The translations under genes and the position numbers were made by a program. Below the pieces are notes generated by a model that saw nothing but the letters and a program-made list of their open reading frames with translations, had not been told where the DNA came from and searched no databases. Shown piece by piece: positions 36,160 to 47,459 of a DNA stretch of 64,000 nt. This DNA is from Caecitellus pseudoparvulus. Its lineage: Eukaryota; Bigyra: Bicosoecida. Each line of letters begins with the position of its first letter. Position 1 is the stretch's first letter. Where the stretch lies: assembly GCA_965644315.1 (NCBI GenBank), contig CBFFRQ010000030.1, positions 124,001-188,000 of the forward strand. The letters are read 5' to 3'.

Positions 36160-38193
36160 ATGGCTGCAGTGTACCACGTGGAGCTGCGAGATGCAATTGA
36201 AGAAGAGGTGACAGTTGCTGGCGCCCCTGCTCCGGAGGCAGCCTGCGCGTCGGCAGGGGAGGGTGAAGGGGATGCCTCAGCAACTTCCGCAAGCCAAGCG
36301 GCAGCCGAGGACGGCGACAGGCAGGAAGAGGGCAGCGCCGCGGCAGCCGCCCCCAAGGAATCCAGCCACTCAACAGAACTCAAGAGCCAGGTCTTCTTCA
36401 CAGGTGCAGCGTGCAGTGTGTACAGGGGTGTCCTGCGCCTGTGGCACACTCGACAGCACTCTGACGACCACCCAGGGCTCACGGCAGTGTGCATCCTGGC
36501 TGTCCCCTCGCGGTACACCATTGCAGACTTCTGCAAGTGGCTGGGCTCCGTTGAGGAGCACTGCCTGCACGTGCGTTTCCTGCGGGACAGTGACCCCTCC
36601 CGTTTCATGGTGCTGCTGCAGCTGGACACGCCCGAGGCAGCTGCAGACATCATCGCCCGGCGCAGCGGCAAGCCCTTCACCAGCATGGAGTCCGAAGTCT
36701 GCCACATTCTCTACCTCGCCTCAGCAGTCGTCGACCTGCGGCAACAGAAGGAGGCAGACGTCCCATCCTGGCATGCCGCAGCGGGCGCTGGCAGCTCTGC
36801 CCCGGCGCTGGGCACTGTGACGGTGGTGGGAGGAAGGCAGGCAGCCCCTGCCGTGCCCACCTCACACCGGGCCCCACCCAGCACGGGGGCAGCACGTGAC
36901 ACCGAGGAGGAGGTGGCCACGGCTCCCATTCGTCAATTCGACCCCTTCCGTTTGGACGAGGGAGGGCGAGCGCTGCCTGCCAGCCACCCCCCCCTGGCGG
37001 CCGGTGTGTCTGAGGACGCGGACCCCACGGCAAGCCCCGACGGCGAGCAGACAGACGCGCAGGCGTCCCTGCCGCAGCCCCCCAAGACGCCCGAGCTGCC
37101 TTCCTGCGTGGTGTGCTTGGAGCGGCTGGACCGCGCAGTCAGCGGCCTCGTCACGACTGCCTGCAACCACTCCTTCCACAGGCACTGTCTGGTGCAGTGG
37201 GAAGGGGCGTCCTGCCCAGTGTGCCGTTTCGCGTTCGGGGGGGACGACGACGACGCCAGCCCAGAGTGTGACATGTGTAGCTCTCGGGCTGACCTGTGGA
37301 TGTGCCTCATCTGCGGGCACGTGGGCTGTGGCAGGTACAATGCCTGCCATGCCCTGGACCACTTCAACAGCACTGGCCACGCGTACGCACTAGAACTCAG
37401 CACACAGCGCGTGTGGGACTACGCTGGGGACGGCTGGGTGCATCGCCTGATCCAGAACAAGACGGATGGGAAGGTGGTGGAGCTGCCCGACCCGGGACAG
37501 GTGCAGCGGAGCGAGGGTGAGGCTGGTCCATCTGGCCCACCGGCAGGAGGGGAGGCGGCGCCCCACCCCGGCATGGTGCGGTCACGGATAGGGCCCGCGA
37601 CGGATGTGACGCCTGACAGCGCCACAGCTGCCAAGCTGGGCGGGCTGGCGTTTGAGTACAACCAGTTGCTGACGAGCCAGCTGGAGGTGCAGCGGGAGTA
37701 CTTTGAGGCGAGGCTGGCGGAGGCTGTGGAGGATGCCGCCGACCAGGTTGAAGCCATGTCTGCTCGCCTGGCGTCTGCCGTGGCCAAGGCGGAGGCGCTG
37801 GAGTCCGAGCTGCAGGGTGTCAAGGCGTCTGAGCGGGTTGCCAAGAAGCGTGCCGTCATCGCCACCAACACCTCCTCCGCCCTGCAGGCAGAAGTGTCCC
37901 TGCTGCGTGAGATGAATGCGGCGCTGGAGAAGGACCAGGCCGGGTGGGCGCAGCAAGTGGAGGCTGCGCAGGCGGCTGCCAAGGCTGCCGTTGCCAAGGG
38001 GCAGGAGGAGGTGGAGGACCTCAAGGCGCAGGTACGCGACTTAATGTTCTCCCTCGAAACCCGTGAGCGTGTGGAGGCCGCCCCGAACAAGGCGGAACTG
38101 CAAGACAGCGTCGTGCTCGTGACAGAGCGCACAGGTCACGGGGGGGGCCGCCGCCGGCCCAAGGCGGGGAGTGGCCGCAGACGGCGGGGCTGA
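36160..38193 (+). CDS. BRAP: BRAP-like RING and UBP-zinc-finger E3 ubiquitin ligase
   Basis: BRAP (BRAP2/IMP) is a cytosolic E3 ligase that restrains MAP-kinase scaffolds and retains cargo. The 677-aa single-exon frame starts at the first ATG (MAAVYHVELRD). Domains in order: an RRM-like BRAP2 domain (about 105-200: VCILAVPSRYTIADFCKWLG, CLHVRFLRDSDPSRFMVLLQ), a RING finger from residue 316 (CVVC...CNHSFHRHC...CPVC), a UBP-type zinc finger from about 370 (CDMC...LWMCLICGHVGCGRY...CHALDHFNSTGHAYA), and a C-terminal coiled coil (about 505-640: YNQLLTSQLEVQREYFEARL). The tail is basic (GGGRRRPKAGSGRRRRG). The whole architecture is that of BRAP. A Ser/Pro linker separates the first two domains. 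Confidence 0.95.
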   Translation: MAAVYHVELRDAIEEEVTVAGAPAPEAACASAGEGEGDASATSASQAAAEDGDRQEEGSAAAAAPKESSHSTELKSQVFFTGAACSVYRGVLRLWHTRQHSDDHPGLTAVCILAVPSRYTIADFCKWLGSVEEHCLHVRFLRDSDPSRFMVLLQLDTPEAAADIIARRSGKPFTSMESEVCHILYLASAVVDLRQQKEADVPSWHAAAGAGSSAPALGTVTVVGGRQAAPAVPTSHRAPPSTGAARDTEEEVATAPIRQFDPFRLDEGGRALPASHPPLAAGVSEDADPTASPDGEQTDAQASLPQPPKTPELPSCVVCLERLDRAVSGLVTTACNHSFHRHCLVQWEGASCPVCRFAFGGDDDDASPECDMCSSRADLWMCLICGHVGCGRYNACHALDHFNSTGHAYALELSTQRVWDYAGDGWVHRLIQNKTDGKVVELPDPGQVQRSEGEAGPSGPPAGGEAAPHPGMVRSRIGPATDVTPDSATAAKLGGLAFEYNQLLTSQLEVQREYFEARLAEAVEDAADQVEAMSARLASAVAKAEALESELQGVKASERVAKKRAVIATNTSSALQAEVSLLREMNAALEKDQAGWAQQVEAAQAAAKAAVAKGQEEVEDLKAQVRDLMFSLETRERVEAAPNKAELQDSVVLVTERTGHGGGRRRPKAGSGRRRRG

Positions 38194-38252
38194 CGCAGCT
38201 GCCGTGCATTGCGCCAGTGCTGGACGTGTACGGTCCGCACTGGATTGGTGTG

Positions 38253-40953
38253 TCACTCGTGCACCTTGGCACGGCGAGGACCCGACCTGGGCTTGCCCTG
38301 GCTGGCTCCCGTAGTACCCTTGCGGGCGGCGGGGCCGAGTTTTGGGCTACGGGGCACAGTGGGCGCCCTGCGGGGTGCAAGGGTGCCCCCCCCCACAGCG
38401 GAGGCGTGCATGCGGATGGGCCTGGCCTTGAAGGTCATCTCCTCGCGACGCATGCGCTTCAATTCAGCCTCCTCTGCCGCGGCGGCTGCAGCGGCCTGTG
38501 CTGCCGCCTCAGCCTCACGCTGTGCGGCACGCTTCGCTTTGGCAGCCTCGTACGCGGCTCGCTTGGCTGCGCGCGCATTGGACGCCAGGCCTGGGCTGTT
38601 TGCCTGCACCTTGCGGTGGGGCAGGCGGATGGAGCTGGCGGCGGCTGGCGCCTTGACACTCGCAGGCACAGGCCGGGCCTTGAAGGCAGGCGGCGCCACC
38701 TCCTCCATTGCACCTTGTGCACCGCGAGGCGGCGGTGCGGACAGCGCGAAGGGCTGGGGCACGGTGGCCTGTCGAGGGGGCGCGCCTGCGCGCAGGGTCG
38801 TCTTGGGCACGCCCTCCCCCACAGCCCGCGCCTTGAACTTGCGGGCGGCAGCGGCACTCTCCGCCTCGGCCGCGGCTCGGGCGGCCAGTGCAGCGGCAGA
38901 GGCGGCGTGGCGTGAGTCTGTCTGCAGGTGGAAGGGCTCTGCGACCGTGGGCGCCTTGGGAGGTGCGACGTGCCGGGGCCCCGCTGGCTGGTCGTTGTAG
39001 TGGGGCGAGCTGGCCTTGAATGGCTGGTACTCCGGTTCTTGGGTGCCCTGTGGTGGGGCGTGCGCAGAGGCGCGTGCAGATGTCGCCAGCATGGGGCTCT
39101 GCGGCACAGTGGGCACAAAGGGCCGCGCTGCGGCGGGGGGCACGCCGGTGCACCTGACGAAGGCGGGTGCCGGGCGGGCCTTGAAGGGGGACACGGCGGG
39201 CCCAGGGGAGGCAGGCTCGGCAGGCGGCGCCTTCTTGCCCAGGCGCCGGTCTGTGGCCAGGGCAGGGGACATGGGCTGGGTCAGCGGGCGGGGTGGCGCC
39301 ACGTGCCCGGCTCCCGGGCCGCCATGACCCGGCTGCGGGGCGGGCCGCGCCTTGAACGGCTGCAGCCGAGCCATGTACTCCTCCTCTGCCTCGGCCGTGG
39401 ACCGTACGTGGTGGGAGTGCACCACCTCGTCCGTTTTGAAGTGGAAGGGCACAGCGACCGTCGTGGCGTGTGACACGGTGGGCGCCTTCACGGGGCTCGG
39501 CCCCTTGGCCAGCGCAGCCTTGGACTTGCTGTGGAAGCGCGGGTTGTCTGCGCTAGAGAAGCGGCTGACGCTCTCTGCCAGGCTCACATACGCCTCCGCC
39601 GGCGCAGGGGGCGGGTCCCGGGACTTGTAGTTGAACTTGAAGGGGACTGGCTGGGTGAGCTTGGTGGGCGCCTTGGAGGCGGTCTTCAGCGCCCGTGCCA
39701 CCTGCTTGCTGCCTGGGGCAGGCTGCTGGCGCCGCACAGCCGACCCCGCTCGGCGGGAGGACGTGCTGAGGGCGGGCGCCACAGGCCGTGTGGGCGCCTT
39801 GCGCTGGGCCGCTGCTGCGCTGGGCGCCCTGCCCGTGTCACTCTTCAGGGCCGCTGCACGCCGCGCGTTCGCAGCCTGCCTGCGCGCGATCTCCTTGCGG
39901 GCCTTGGCAATCTCTGCCAGCTCCCTGCTCGTCGTGCTGATGCGTGGCGCAGCCTTCACGCCGCGCTGCGTGTCACGGCTGGTGCTGCTGCTGGACGGCG
40001 TGCGAGCCTTGGACGCTGCAGCCCGCCGTTCGCCACGCTTAGCAGAGGCTTTCGCTTGGCTCGCTTGCCGGGGCTCTGCCTTGGACGGCTGCTGCTGCTT
40101 GCGTGCCGCAGTGCGGTTGTGCCGTGCGGCAACCCTGGGCTTGACAGGGGAGACACGTGCAGGCTTGCGTGCTGCGCTATGCTGAGCTCCACGGCGGCTG
40201 TGAGGCTTCAGGGTCGGGGCGTGGGAACTGGGAGCTGGTGGCCGCCGCTTGCCGGCAGGGCGCGCTTTCGTGCTGGCTGCGTCTGGAGCAGGAGTTGCAG
40301 GCTGCGCAGGGCTTGCAGGCACCTCCAGCTCTTCATGAACGGCACCCTGGTCGGAGGCTTCGTCACAGTCCAACTCTGCAATTTGGTCTGCAACAGGCCC
40401 CTCTGCTTCTGCCTCGGCTGCGACAGACTTGTCGAGTGTGCCTGTTTCACTTGTGTCACTCGCTGCGGAATTTGCCCTGACACGCGCCTGCACTGTTTCG
40501 GGAGAAGGAGCCGCCGTTTCCTCCACTGGCTCTTGAGCAGGTGCCATGAAGTCAACTTCTTCCTCTTCATCATGCAGCAATGTGGGCTCTGGGCCTGCCG
40601 CCTCGGGAGGAGGCACCGCGAAGTCCGCCGTAACGGAAGCTGCCTCGCCCACAGCAGGCACGGCAGTTCTGGACTCCTCAGCCTCTGGAGCGACTCCGTG
40701 GTCGTCGAACTGCTGCAAGTACTTGAGATGCTGCTCGCTCTTTAGAATGCTGGGCGACAGGTCGGCGTTCTCGCTGTTCTTAATGCCTGAATGGTTGGCA
40801 AGGAGCAGGAAGGTGCAGGCGCGCGCGAATCAGGCGTTGCGGTGGGCGTGACGCACTGAAGTAGCCATCGTCCTCGATATCCGACGGCGCATCTGCAGTG
40901 AAATCGAACGTTGTCGGGGCATCGAAGGCGAAGAGCGGATCAGGGCTCTCCAT
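38253..40953 (-). CDS. TPX2: TPX2, spindle assembly factor
   Basis: TPX2 nucleates spindle microtubules downstream of Ran and activates Aurora kinase. Exons: 40953-40857 and 40786-38253 (876 aa), with a 70-nt GTGCGT...TCAG intron. The N-terminus MESPDPLFAFDAPTTFDFTA recalls the Aurora-binding start of TPX2. The middle is basic and disordered. The C-terminal half carries repeated TPX2 motifs: PFKFNYKSRD, PFHFKTDE, PFHLQTDSRH and at least five FKAR/FKAS copies (QPFKARPAP, SPFKARPAP, QPFKASSPH, RKFKARAV, AFKARPVP, TFKARPIR). An Ala/Lys/Glu helix rich in AKRAAYEAAKAKRAAQRE sits before the last repeat, as in the TPX2 domain. It ends 59 bp from the convergent BRAP stop. Confidence 0.9.
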
Positions 40954-41248
40954 GGCCACCTGCTCGATGTAAGCCGGCGGCTGGTGCGGTAATTGATCGC
41001 TGCAAAAAGCAAACTGCTGTGCAGCAGCAGTGCCACCTGGGGAAAGCACAAGGGTGCGCCTGTTGAGCGAAGGGCTCACAGGGCTACAGGGTGTGGTTGC
41101 ATTTCTGCGAATGTGTTTTGTGCATCACAGACAGCACGCCACCCAAGAGGCTTCGTCGCGTCTGGGGTGATGAGAAGCGACGTGCACGCACTGCTCGGTG
41201 CAGCTGCACAGAAGGAACATTCTGGGCAGCACTGTCAGGCCGTGTGCT
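40954..41248. other. Intergenic region upstream of TPX2
   Basis: 295 bp between the TPX2 start and the stop of the pseudokinase gene, both on the - strand. It probably includes the TPX2 promoter. No feature recognised. Confidence 0.35.
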
Positions 41249-42450
41249 TCATCCTTGTGGCGAGTCCGGCGCAGGCTCCCATGACGGGTCAGTGAACCAC
41301 GGGTGCTGGACCACCTCTGCCATGCTCAACTGCCGCGCTCCGCACCCAAGGCAGCCCTGAACGAGGTGCTGCAGTGCTACGGTCCCTACGTGTGCCCCCA
41401 CTGCATCGTCTGCGCTGCCAGAAGAGCTGTCGCTGCTGGATCCGGGGTCGTCTGCGTCCACCTCGTCTGCCCGGCAAGGCACTGGGTCTGGGGACGCTGC
41501 AGGTGCGCAACCCTCCCGTCGCAGTGACCCTTCAGGATGCTTGGGACACACACTGACTTTAGTGTACCCTGTGGCCGCCATCAAGGTTCGACCAAACGCC
41601 TGGACGTCCTGGGAACAGCTCTGGGCTCCGAGGGCAGGCGCCTGCATAGTATCTGTGCCGGGACTTCCTGGCCTTGAACGCTGCAGAGTGCAGGCTTTCG
41701 GGAGGGAAAGGCCCCCCAACTGGACGTAGTATGCATGGAGAGCAGTTTGGAAGTCGACGGCTAAAGCGTCTTCCACGAGCTGAGCGACCCTGACCTCATG
41801 TTGTTCGGGGCTGGCAGGCGGGGCAGCAGCCTTGCTGCCAACCAGGCAACTCTGACGGGCAAACACGCGGATGTTGTCCAGGCACACTGTGCAGTGCGGC
41901 GTCCAGGAGCGTGCTACGCGGCGCACTTCGCAGGTGTGTGGCGCTCCGCTTGCGTGAAAGGTGACTTCACCACGCCAACACGCGCTGACCACCACGCACC
42001 AGCTCCATGCGCTAAATGCAGGCAAGAATGACAGAAATGTAGAGCATGCGCAACCTGCAGCATCCACTCCCTCAAGAAGCTACTCTGACGACACCTGCGG
42101 CGGTTGCAGAACGGGCGAAGTGAGGGACGAGGCACTGGCCGAAGGCAAAACGGTGTGACGTCAGGCATGGCCACCCCGTCGACGGCGTCCACCACGCACC
42201 CATTCCGCGGCAGCAGGCGCAGCATATCTCTCATGCAGCCCAATCCACGTGATACATATGCTGCATCTGCATCATCGTCTGCAAGGTGCTGCTTCAGGAG
42301 CAGGTGTGGGTGGCTGCTCCTATCTTGCTGCTGCGGCGCCTGCTTGAAACGTCCCCTCCTCACGTCCAGCCCGCTCCCATCAAAGCTCTGCACAAAGCGT
42401 AGCATGCAGTGCCGATGATGGACACCCCCTAGCCTGCAGTGCAATGGCAA
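41249..42450 (-). CDS. Divergent protein-kinase-fold protein, probable pseudokinase (5' end unresolved)
   Basis: Three exons join in phase: about 42450-42200, 42094-42000 and 41886-41249. Introns are 105 and 113 nt, both with GTGCGT donors. The product shows kinase landmarks: MLRFVQSFDG (beta-4 region), GCMRDMLRLLPRNG then REWMLQVAHALHFCHS (helices D-E), a catalytic-loop equivalent AHGAVCLDNIRV, QDVQAFGRTLMAATGY (the DVWSFG helix F) and LSMAEVVQHPWF (C-lobe end). In the loop HRDxKxxN has become HGAVCLDN, so the catalytic Asp and Lys are gone, and no DFG is visible. It is therefore probably inactive. The Gly loop and N-terminal exon were not found; they should lie between 42450 and 42760 or be very divergent. 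The Ser-rich segment (SSSDSSSGSADD) is an insert in the C-lobe. Confidence 0.6.
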
Positions 42451-42764
42451 CCCACCATCACGGCTTCCCCCCTTCTTGCTCGACCAGGCCTGGACACAGC
42501 TTCAGATTGGGCGCCGAGAGCACTGCGCTGAGCCTGGCTCTTCGAGCTGAGCGAGTTTCGATCCCTTCCCCTGCGCCTCGATGGACCAGGTGCTGGGTGC
42601 GCAGACTGCATGCTGCACGTCAATCAGGGGATTCTCCGAGGCAACAGGATGTTTGCAATGGCCGTGGAAATTACAGTTTGGCTGCGTAATCGTCATGCGA
42701 CCCGAGCCTGAAGCAAGGCTCAGCAGGCAGTCACCTCGCGCTGCAGAGGGACAAGCTGACGCCC

Positions 42765-45086
42765 TTACCAGAATGTGGTCAACCACACCCCTTCCACAGG
42801 TACAGCCGCCCCGCAAAGCGGACACGAAGTGTTGCGACCGCTCCGAAGCACAGCACACGGGGGGCCCAGCGCACGCTGCCCGCTTTGACCCGCAGCAGCG
42901 ACGGCCTTTGCCACTGCGTCCAACCCGCAAACAACACTGGCATCCACCCCTTGGGCAAAAGCGCCATGCATGAGATCAGCACTGCAGTGCCAGAGGGCTT
43001 GGCCGGGGAACGCAGCGTTATGTGGAGGGTTCGACTGCCCGAGCCACTGGGGAGGTGGCGCCGGCACGGCTGCAGCTACCGCGGCATCCCATGCGGCAGC
43101 CTCGCCAAATGCGTACCCCAGCACGCCCTGAATGCTGAAGGGCGTCTGCTTGCAATTGGACGGCGTAACTTGCTTGTTTGCATGCTCGTTATTCGGGCAA
43201 TACGCATCCTGGATCGCTGCAAAAACCTGCGTACCAGAGCCTGCTGCCTGCACCGCGCTGCCTGCCGCCAGCCATGTGGGTTGCCCAGGGACCCCCACCG
43301 CATGACGCCGGCCAGCAAACAAGTTCTGCCCGATGTGCAGCACAAGGAAGGGTTCAGCTGCACTGTTTTCGCCTTCGGGTACAATAAAGACGCCTTGAAT
43401 GTCCCCTGTCACGTTGGCCGGCAGCAGAGCGCAGGATTGTGGGCCGACGGTCAGGTGAGCTGTTGAAATCGTCAGTCGAGCGGTGAGGACAGAGCACACA
43501 CTGGGATCAGTGCTAGCAAATGCAAGAGTGGCCGAGGAAGCAGTCTGCTGCAGCACGGCGACGTTTGACGGCAGGGCACCGATGGCGCTCTGAGGAAGGT
43601 CAGCGTGCAGTGCGGTGGAGCCCAGCACTCTGCCCACCTGGTCAAGCTGCAGTACAGTGTACATAAGTGTGCTTCCACTAACGGACCACAAGGAGACGGA
43701 ATACGCGCCGGAGGAATGCACGTGCAGGACAGGTCCAGGCACTGAGGTCAGAGCCTTGGCAGGGCTCAGCACGCCAACAGTTCGGTTCTCCGCCTGCAGA
43801 GAAACAGCCATGGCAACAAGCTGAGGAGCACTTGATAGGGAATCGGGCCGTTGAAACACCACGAACAGCGCGCCGTCAGGGCGGAACACCGTCGCGAGCG
43901 CTGCCCCGTCCCCAGCCCGAGTGCCCGGGAGCTGCGCCTCCCACACGTTCCTGCTCACCGGGGCTGCAAAGGTTTTGAGCTGCAAAGGGTCAATGTTGAT
44001 GGCGAAGCGCATGCCTGCAGGGTGGGCCTGGCCCGCTTTCACGTAGGCCTGTGCATCCTCCACAATGCTGGCTTGATCCGACGGCTCCCATACCAGGTAC
44101 GGATTGTCCAGTAGCTTGAATTTGCCAAAGTCCCGCTGCACTGCTGATTCCCACAGGTTTTGTGGTTCGTTCAGCACAACGAGACGGTCCCAGCCCAACG
44201 AGGCATTGTTCTGTGTAAAGGCACCGGCGGGATCCCGTTGGGAAATGAACACTGACTGCAAGGGGCGCCAGGCATTTGCCAGGCAAGGAAACTGCCCTGG
44301 GTTGCCCCCTCCATCAAGGAGAAAGGTGAGTGGAAGCGACTGCGACTCTGCAGTGCTTGTGAGGTTCGCCAGCATGTCCGTTACCAGCGAGAACCAATTC
44401 TGCACTTCACGTGCGGCGCTGAGTCGTGTAGGCTGCGTGCTGTTGCAGGGTGACAGGAACGGGACCTTGAAGCACAAGGCAAGGGTTGTTGCGGTGCTGC
44501 GCAAGACTGTTGCGATGGGGCCGTGCTTGAGGGCCCGCACCAAGGACGCAGGCGTGTCGTAGTCATCCCGGTATTGCAGCGAGCTTGGCGTGTCGTGGTT
44601 CAGCACAATGCAGCCTCTGGGGTCACCTGGACGCTCCGCCTTTACCTGAGCCTGACACACAGCACCGGCTGGCAGGTAGTTTGGGCTGTGTACGAGAGAA
44701 GGAGTGGGTGTTATTTGCTGTCAGAGTCAACCAGGCTGCGCCATGCGACACACTCGATTTTGAGCCAAGTCGCTCCTTTGGCAAGCAGCTGGGGCCAGCC
44801 CGCCAAGTCATCGTAGGAATGGGCCTGGAAGCTGCGTGCAAGGTTCAAGAATGTGTGCGGGGGGCGCGGCAAGCACTCTTGGCCGCGCACAGCAGAGCAG
44901 AAGGGGCGGGAGGTGGACCAGTCCAATTCGCTCGGACAGCGTTGCTCGGTGCCACGCATGCACGGGACGTGCTGGAAGCTGCAAAGCGTACCTGATGCCA
45001 TGGCGGATGTCTCCATGTCCTGGCGTCGCAAGCAAGGCGCCAATAACCAGCGCTGCAAGCAAGCATGGCCCGCCGGCACGACCCAT
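42765..45086 (-). CDS. Secreted PLC-like phosphodiesterase-superfamily protein
   Basis: Exons: 45086-44992, 44831-44732 and 44651-42765 (693 aa; introns 160 and 80 nt; the second donor GTTGAC is weak). The N-terminus MGRAGGPCLLAALVIGALLA is a clear signal peptide. SFQAHSYDDL, KGATWLKIECVAW and CIVLNHDTPSSLQYRDDYDTPASLVRAL resemble the TIM-barrel start of secreted PLC-like or glycerophosphodiester-type proteins (His and acidic residues at strand ends). A second half (about 300-560) reads as repeated beta strands, perhaps a propeller. Cysteines and several N-x-S/T sites (NNAS, NRT, NVT) agree with an extracellular protein. No transmembrane helix is seen after the signal. The substrate is unknown, and activity cannot be claimed. 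Confidence 0.6.
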
Positions 45087-45175
45087 GTCAAGCACGTTTC
45101 ACTGCCGTTTCACCACAGCCAAAGGACACCTGCTGTGCAGCAAGTGTTGCACGGACGACACTGGCTGTAATGAAT

Positions 45176-46659
45176 TCAAAATTCAATGTTGAATGCAATG
45201 GCGTTAGATTTGTGCAAACGCGGCTTGTGCCAGGGCTTGTCCCCCTGGTTTGTCGACCTCGCCTGCAGGACTGGCTTGGCCCGCTTGTCAGGCTGCACAG
45301 GTTCTGGCGAGGGGCGACTTGGGCGAGCTTTGATGGGTGACACGCTCAGCCTCGATACTGGAGATGAGAGAGCGGCCATGACCTCGCGCAAAACCTTCTC
45401 AGAACTGCCAGGCGAGGGCGGCTCAGCCTCGAGAAGGGCCCGCCGAAGCTTGCTACCCCTCCCAGCACGAGTCTCAGCTGCGGGACGCAGTTGGGGAGTC
45501 AAGTGCACGCGCCGCACAAGGTGCGGCGAGTCTCCCTCCGGCGCCCGTGCTAGCCGCTGCAGCAGGGCGTGTTGCTGCTGCAGTGTTTCCACGCTGCATC
45601 GAACCATTCCAGCCAGATGTGCGTTCTGCTGTTGCAGTCTGGCCGTGCTCACAGCCTTGGCCACAGCAGCGCCCAGACCCGACTGCGGGTCCTCCACAGT
45701 CTTCAAATCGTCAATCGCCTGTTGAAGCTTGTCCAAAGTACTCTGCAAGTCCTCCATCAGCGCGTCGATTTGACTCTCAGTAGGCCACGCTGGCAGACGG
45801 CCACGTCGGCTCCCAGGCGATGCCTCCAGCGTCTCAAGGCGCCTGGACACCTCCTCTGCAAAGGACACCACCGTGTCTTCGTCGGCAAGGGTGGGCCTGG
45901 GGGCCAGGGCCGGGTCGGCTGTCAGCTCCACCGCTGCCTGGTGCACCGTCGTCACAGCATGCTGGCGCACGGCGGCATAGTCTTGCACGGCCTCCATCAG
46001 AATGCCGCGAATGTCAGCCACCACGCTCAACAGTGACTCATGGCGCAGTTGAAGAGCCTCCAGGTGGCCCTCAGCTGCAGCTGTGCGTGGACTGGAGGGC
46101 TGGCCCTGTGCGGCCTGCGCTGCGACAGGGCACGCACCAGAGGCTGAGATGCCCCGCCGGCCTCCAGACACCCGCTGAGCAAGCCGGGCACGCAGCGCAG
46201 AGTTGTCACCCTCAGACTTCTTCAGTTTGTTCTGTGTGAGAGTGACTTGATGCTGCAGGTCGATGTTCTGGCGCTCCAGTTGTGCTTTGCTCCGTGCCAG
46301 CGCCTCAAGCCTGGCGTTAGCCTCCCTTGCAGATGCTACTGCGCGTGCTTCTGCAGTGGAAGCCTCTCGGATCTTGCTCTCATTCCTGCGGCGAGATGCT
46401 TTACCCTCAATTTCTTGTGCACGCAACGTTTCAGAGAGCTGCGATGAAGCAACAGGCTTGCAGTGGCGTCGTGAGTGTCACTGCCGTTTCACTGCGAAAC
46501 GCTTACATCTGCTTTGGCGGTGGACTCCCCACTCAAGCGCTGCAGCAGCGACTTGACTGTCGCACACCACTGGAGAGAGGTTGGGCGAGCACCCTTCAAG
46601 GGGGCCAAGCCCACGCTCTTGAGCTGCGAGTTCAATTCACTGGCCGTCGCAGCGTCCAT
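45176..46659 (-). CDS. Coiled-coil protein resembling SSX2IP/ADIP (centriolar satellite type)
   Basis: Exons: 46659-46507 and 46438-45176 (471 aa), with a 68-nt GTAAGC...GCAG phase-0 intron. The first exon ends one short helical unit (SELNSQLKSVGLAPLKG, VKSLLQRLSG), reminiscent of the N-terminal box of SSX2IP/ADIP. A strong coiled coil follows (LSETLRAQEIEGKASRRRNE, LARSKAQLERQNIDLQHQVT, LKKSEGDNSALRARLAQRV), with further helices in 190-330. The C-terminus is basic and Ser/Pro-rich (SPVSRLSVSPIKARPSRPSP), which would suit CDK regulation. SSX2IP proteins help anchor microtubules at centrosomes and basal bodies. Coiled coils match many families by chance, so the family call is tentative. It ends 89 bp upstream of the next - strand start. 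Confidence 0.5.
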
Positions 46660-47459
46660 GGCTCAGGTTCGCCAGCACAGCTTCCCAGAATGGCTCTCCT
46701 GACGTGCTTCAGGGAGAACAAGGGAGTGATAGAGAACACGAGGTAGGCAAAAATTCCACCATGGCGTATAGTCGTGCGTGATGGTGTAGTTTTGAGTCCG
46801 GGCACATAGTGGTACTTTGCGGCACTCGCCCGGACGGTGGGTCCAACATCAGGGACCTAACTGGCGAATGGCTTTCCGGTGTATGTTGCGGTCAATAGTC
46901 ATCGCCATGACTTCGTAAATCATGTACGTATTACAAATGTACACTTTGCTTGCCTCAATCGACACTTTGCAGCTCTCCGCGCCTCTCCGACGTGTCTGTG
47001 AACTTGTGCCCATGGCGGGCACTGGTGGGTCCAATATTCGGGACCTAACTGGCGAATAGCTTTCCGGTGTATGTTACGGTCAATGGTCATCGCCATGACT
47101 TCGTAAATCATGTACGTATTACAAATGTACACTTTGCTTGCCTCAATCGACACTTTGCAGCTCTCCGCGCCTCTCCGACGTGTCTGTGAACTTGTGCCCA
47201 TGGCTGGCACACCCTGGCGCTGGTGCCTGAGACTTGCCTGGCCAGCTGGGGAGCCGTCAGGCAGCTGCAAGTGCAGAGCTCCCATGTCAGAGCAGAACAG
47301 GTACCGGTTCCCGGGTACTGCAAGCCACCACAGGCCAGCATGCATTGGCCCGTCTAGGGGGCTGTGATGAGTGCCCTCCTCGCCGCTTGGCTGCTGCTTC
47401 GCACGTGCTCCGTGGCATGCAAATGCAACGGAGCACGTTGAGCAGCACGAGCACTGCCC
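46660..47459. other. 800-bp intergenic region of low GC with a tandem duplication
   Basis: This is the most AT-rich part of the window. It holds the 188-bp duplication listed separately. Flanking bases (46740-46835 and 47212-47459) show no gene I can support. It lies downstream of the 239-aa gene and upstream of the SSX2IP-like gene, both on the - strand. Confidence 0.5.
46836..47211. repeat. Tandem direct duplication, two copies of a 188-bp unit
   Basis: Copy 1 spans about 46836-47023 and copy 2 about 47024-47211. They are head to tail with no spacer, and I count about seven mismatches by eye (near 96% identity). Both contain the same AT-rich core and the same GC-rich end (CCTCTCCGACGTGTCTGTG). 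The unit is not a multiple of three, so no shared reading frame is preserved. There are no terminal inverted repeats or target-site duplications that I can see. It looks like a recent segmental slip or unequal exchange. Confidence 0.95.

Noticed and set aside
35592-36200. Overlapping open frames on both strands between the LRR and BRAP genes
   Set aside because: About 200 codons each, but neither shows known motifs; lower GC suggests UTR or promoter. A small gene cannot be excluded.
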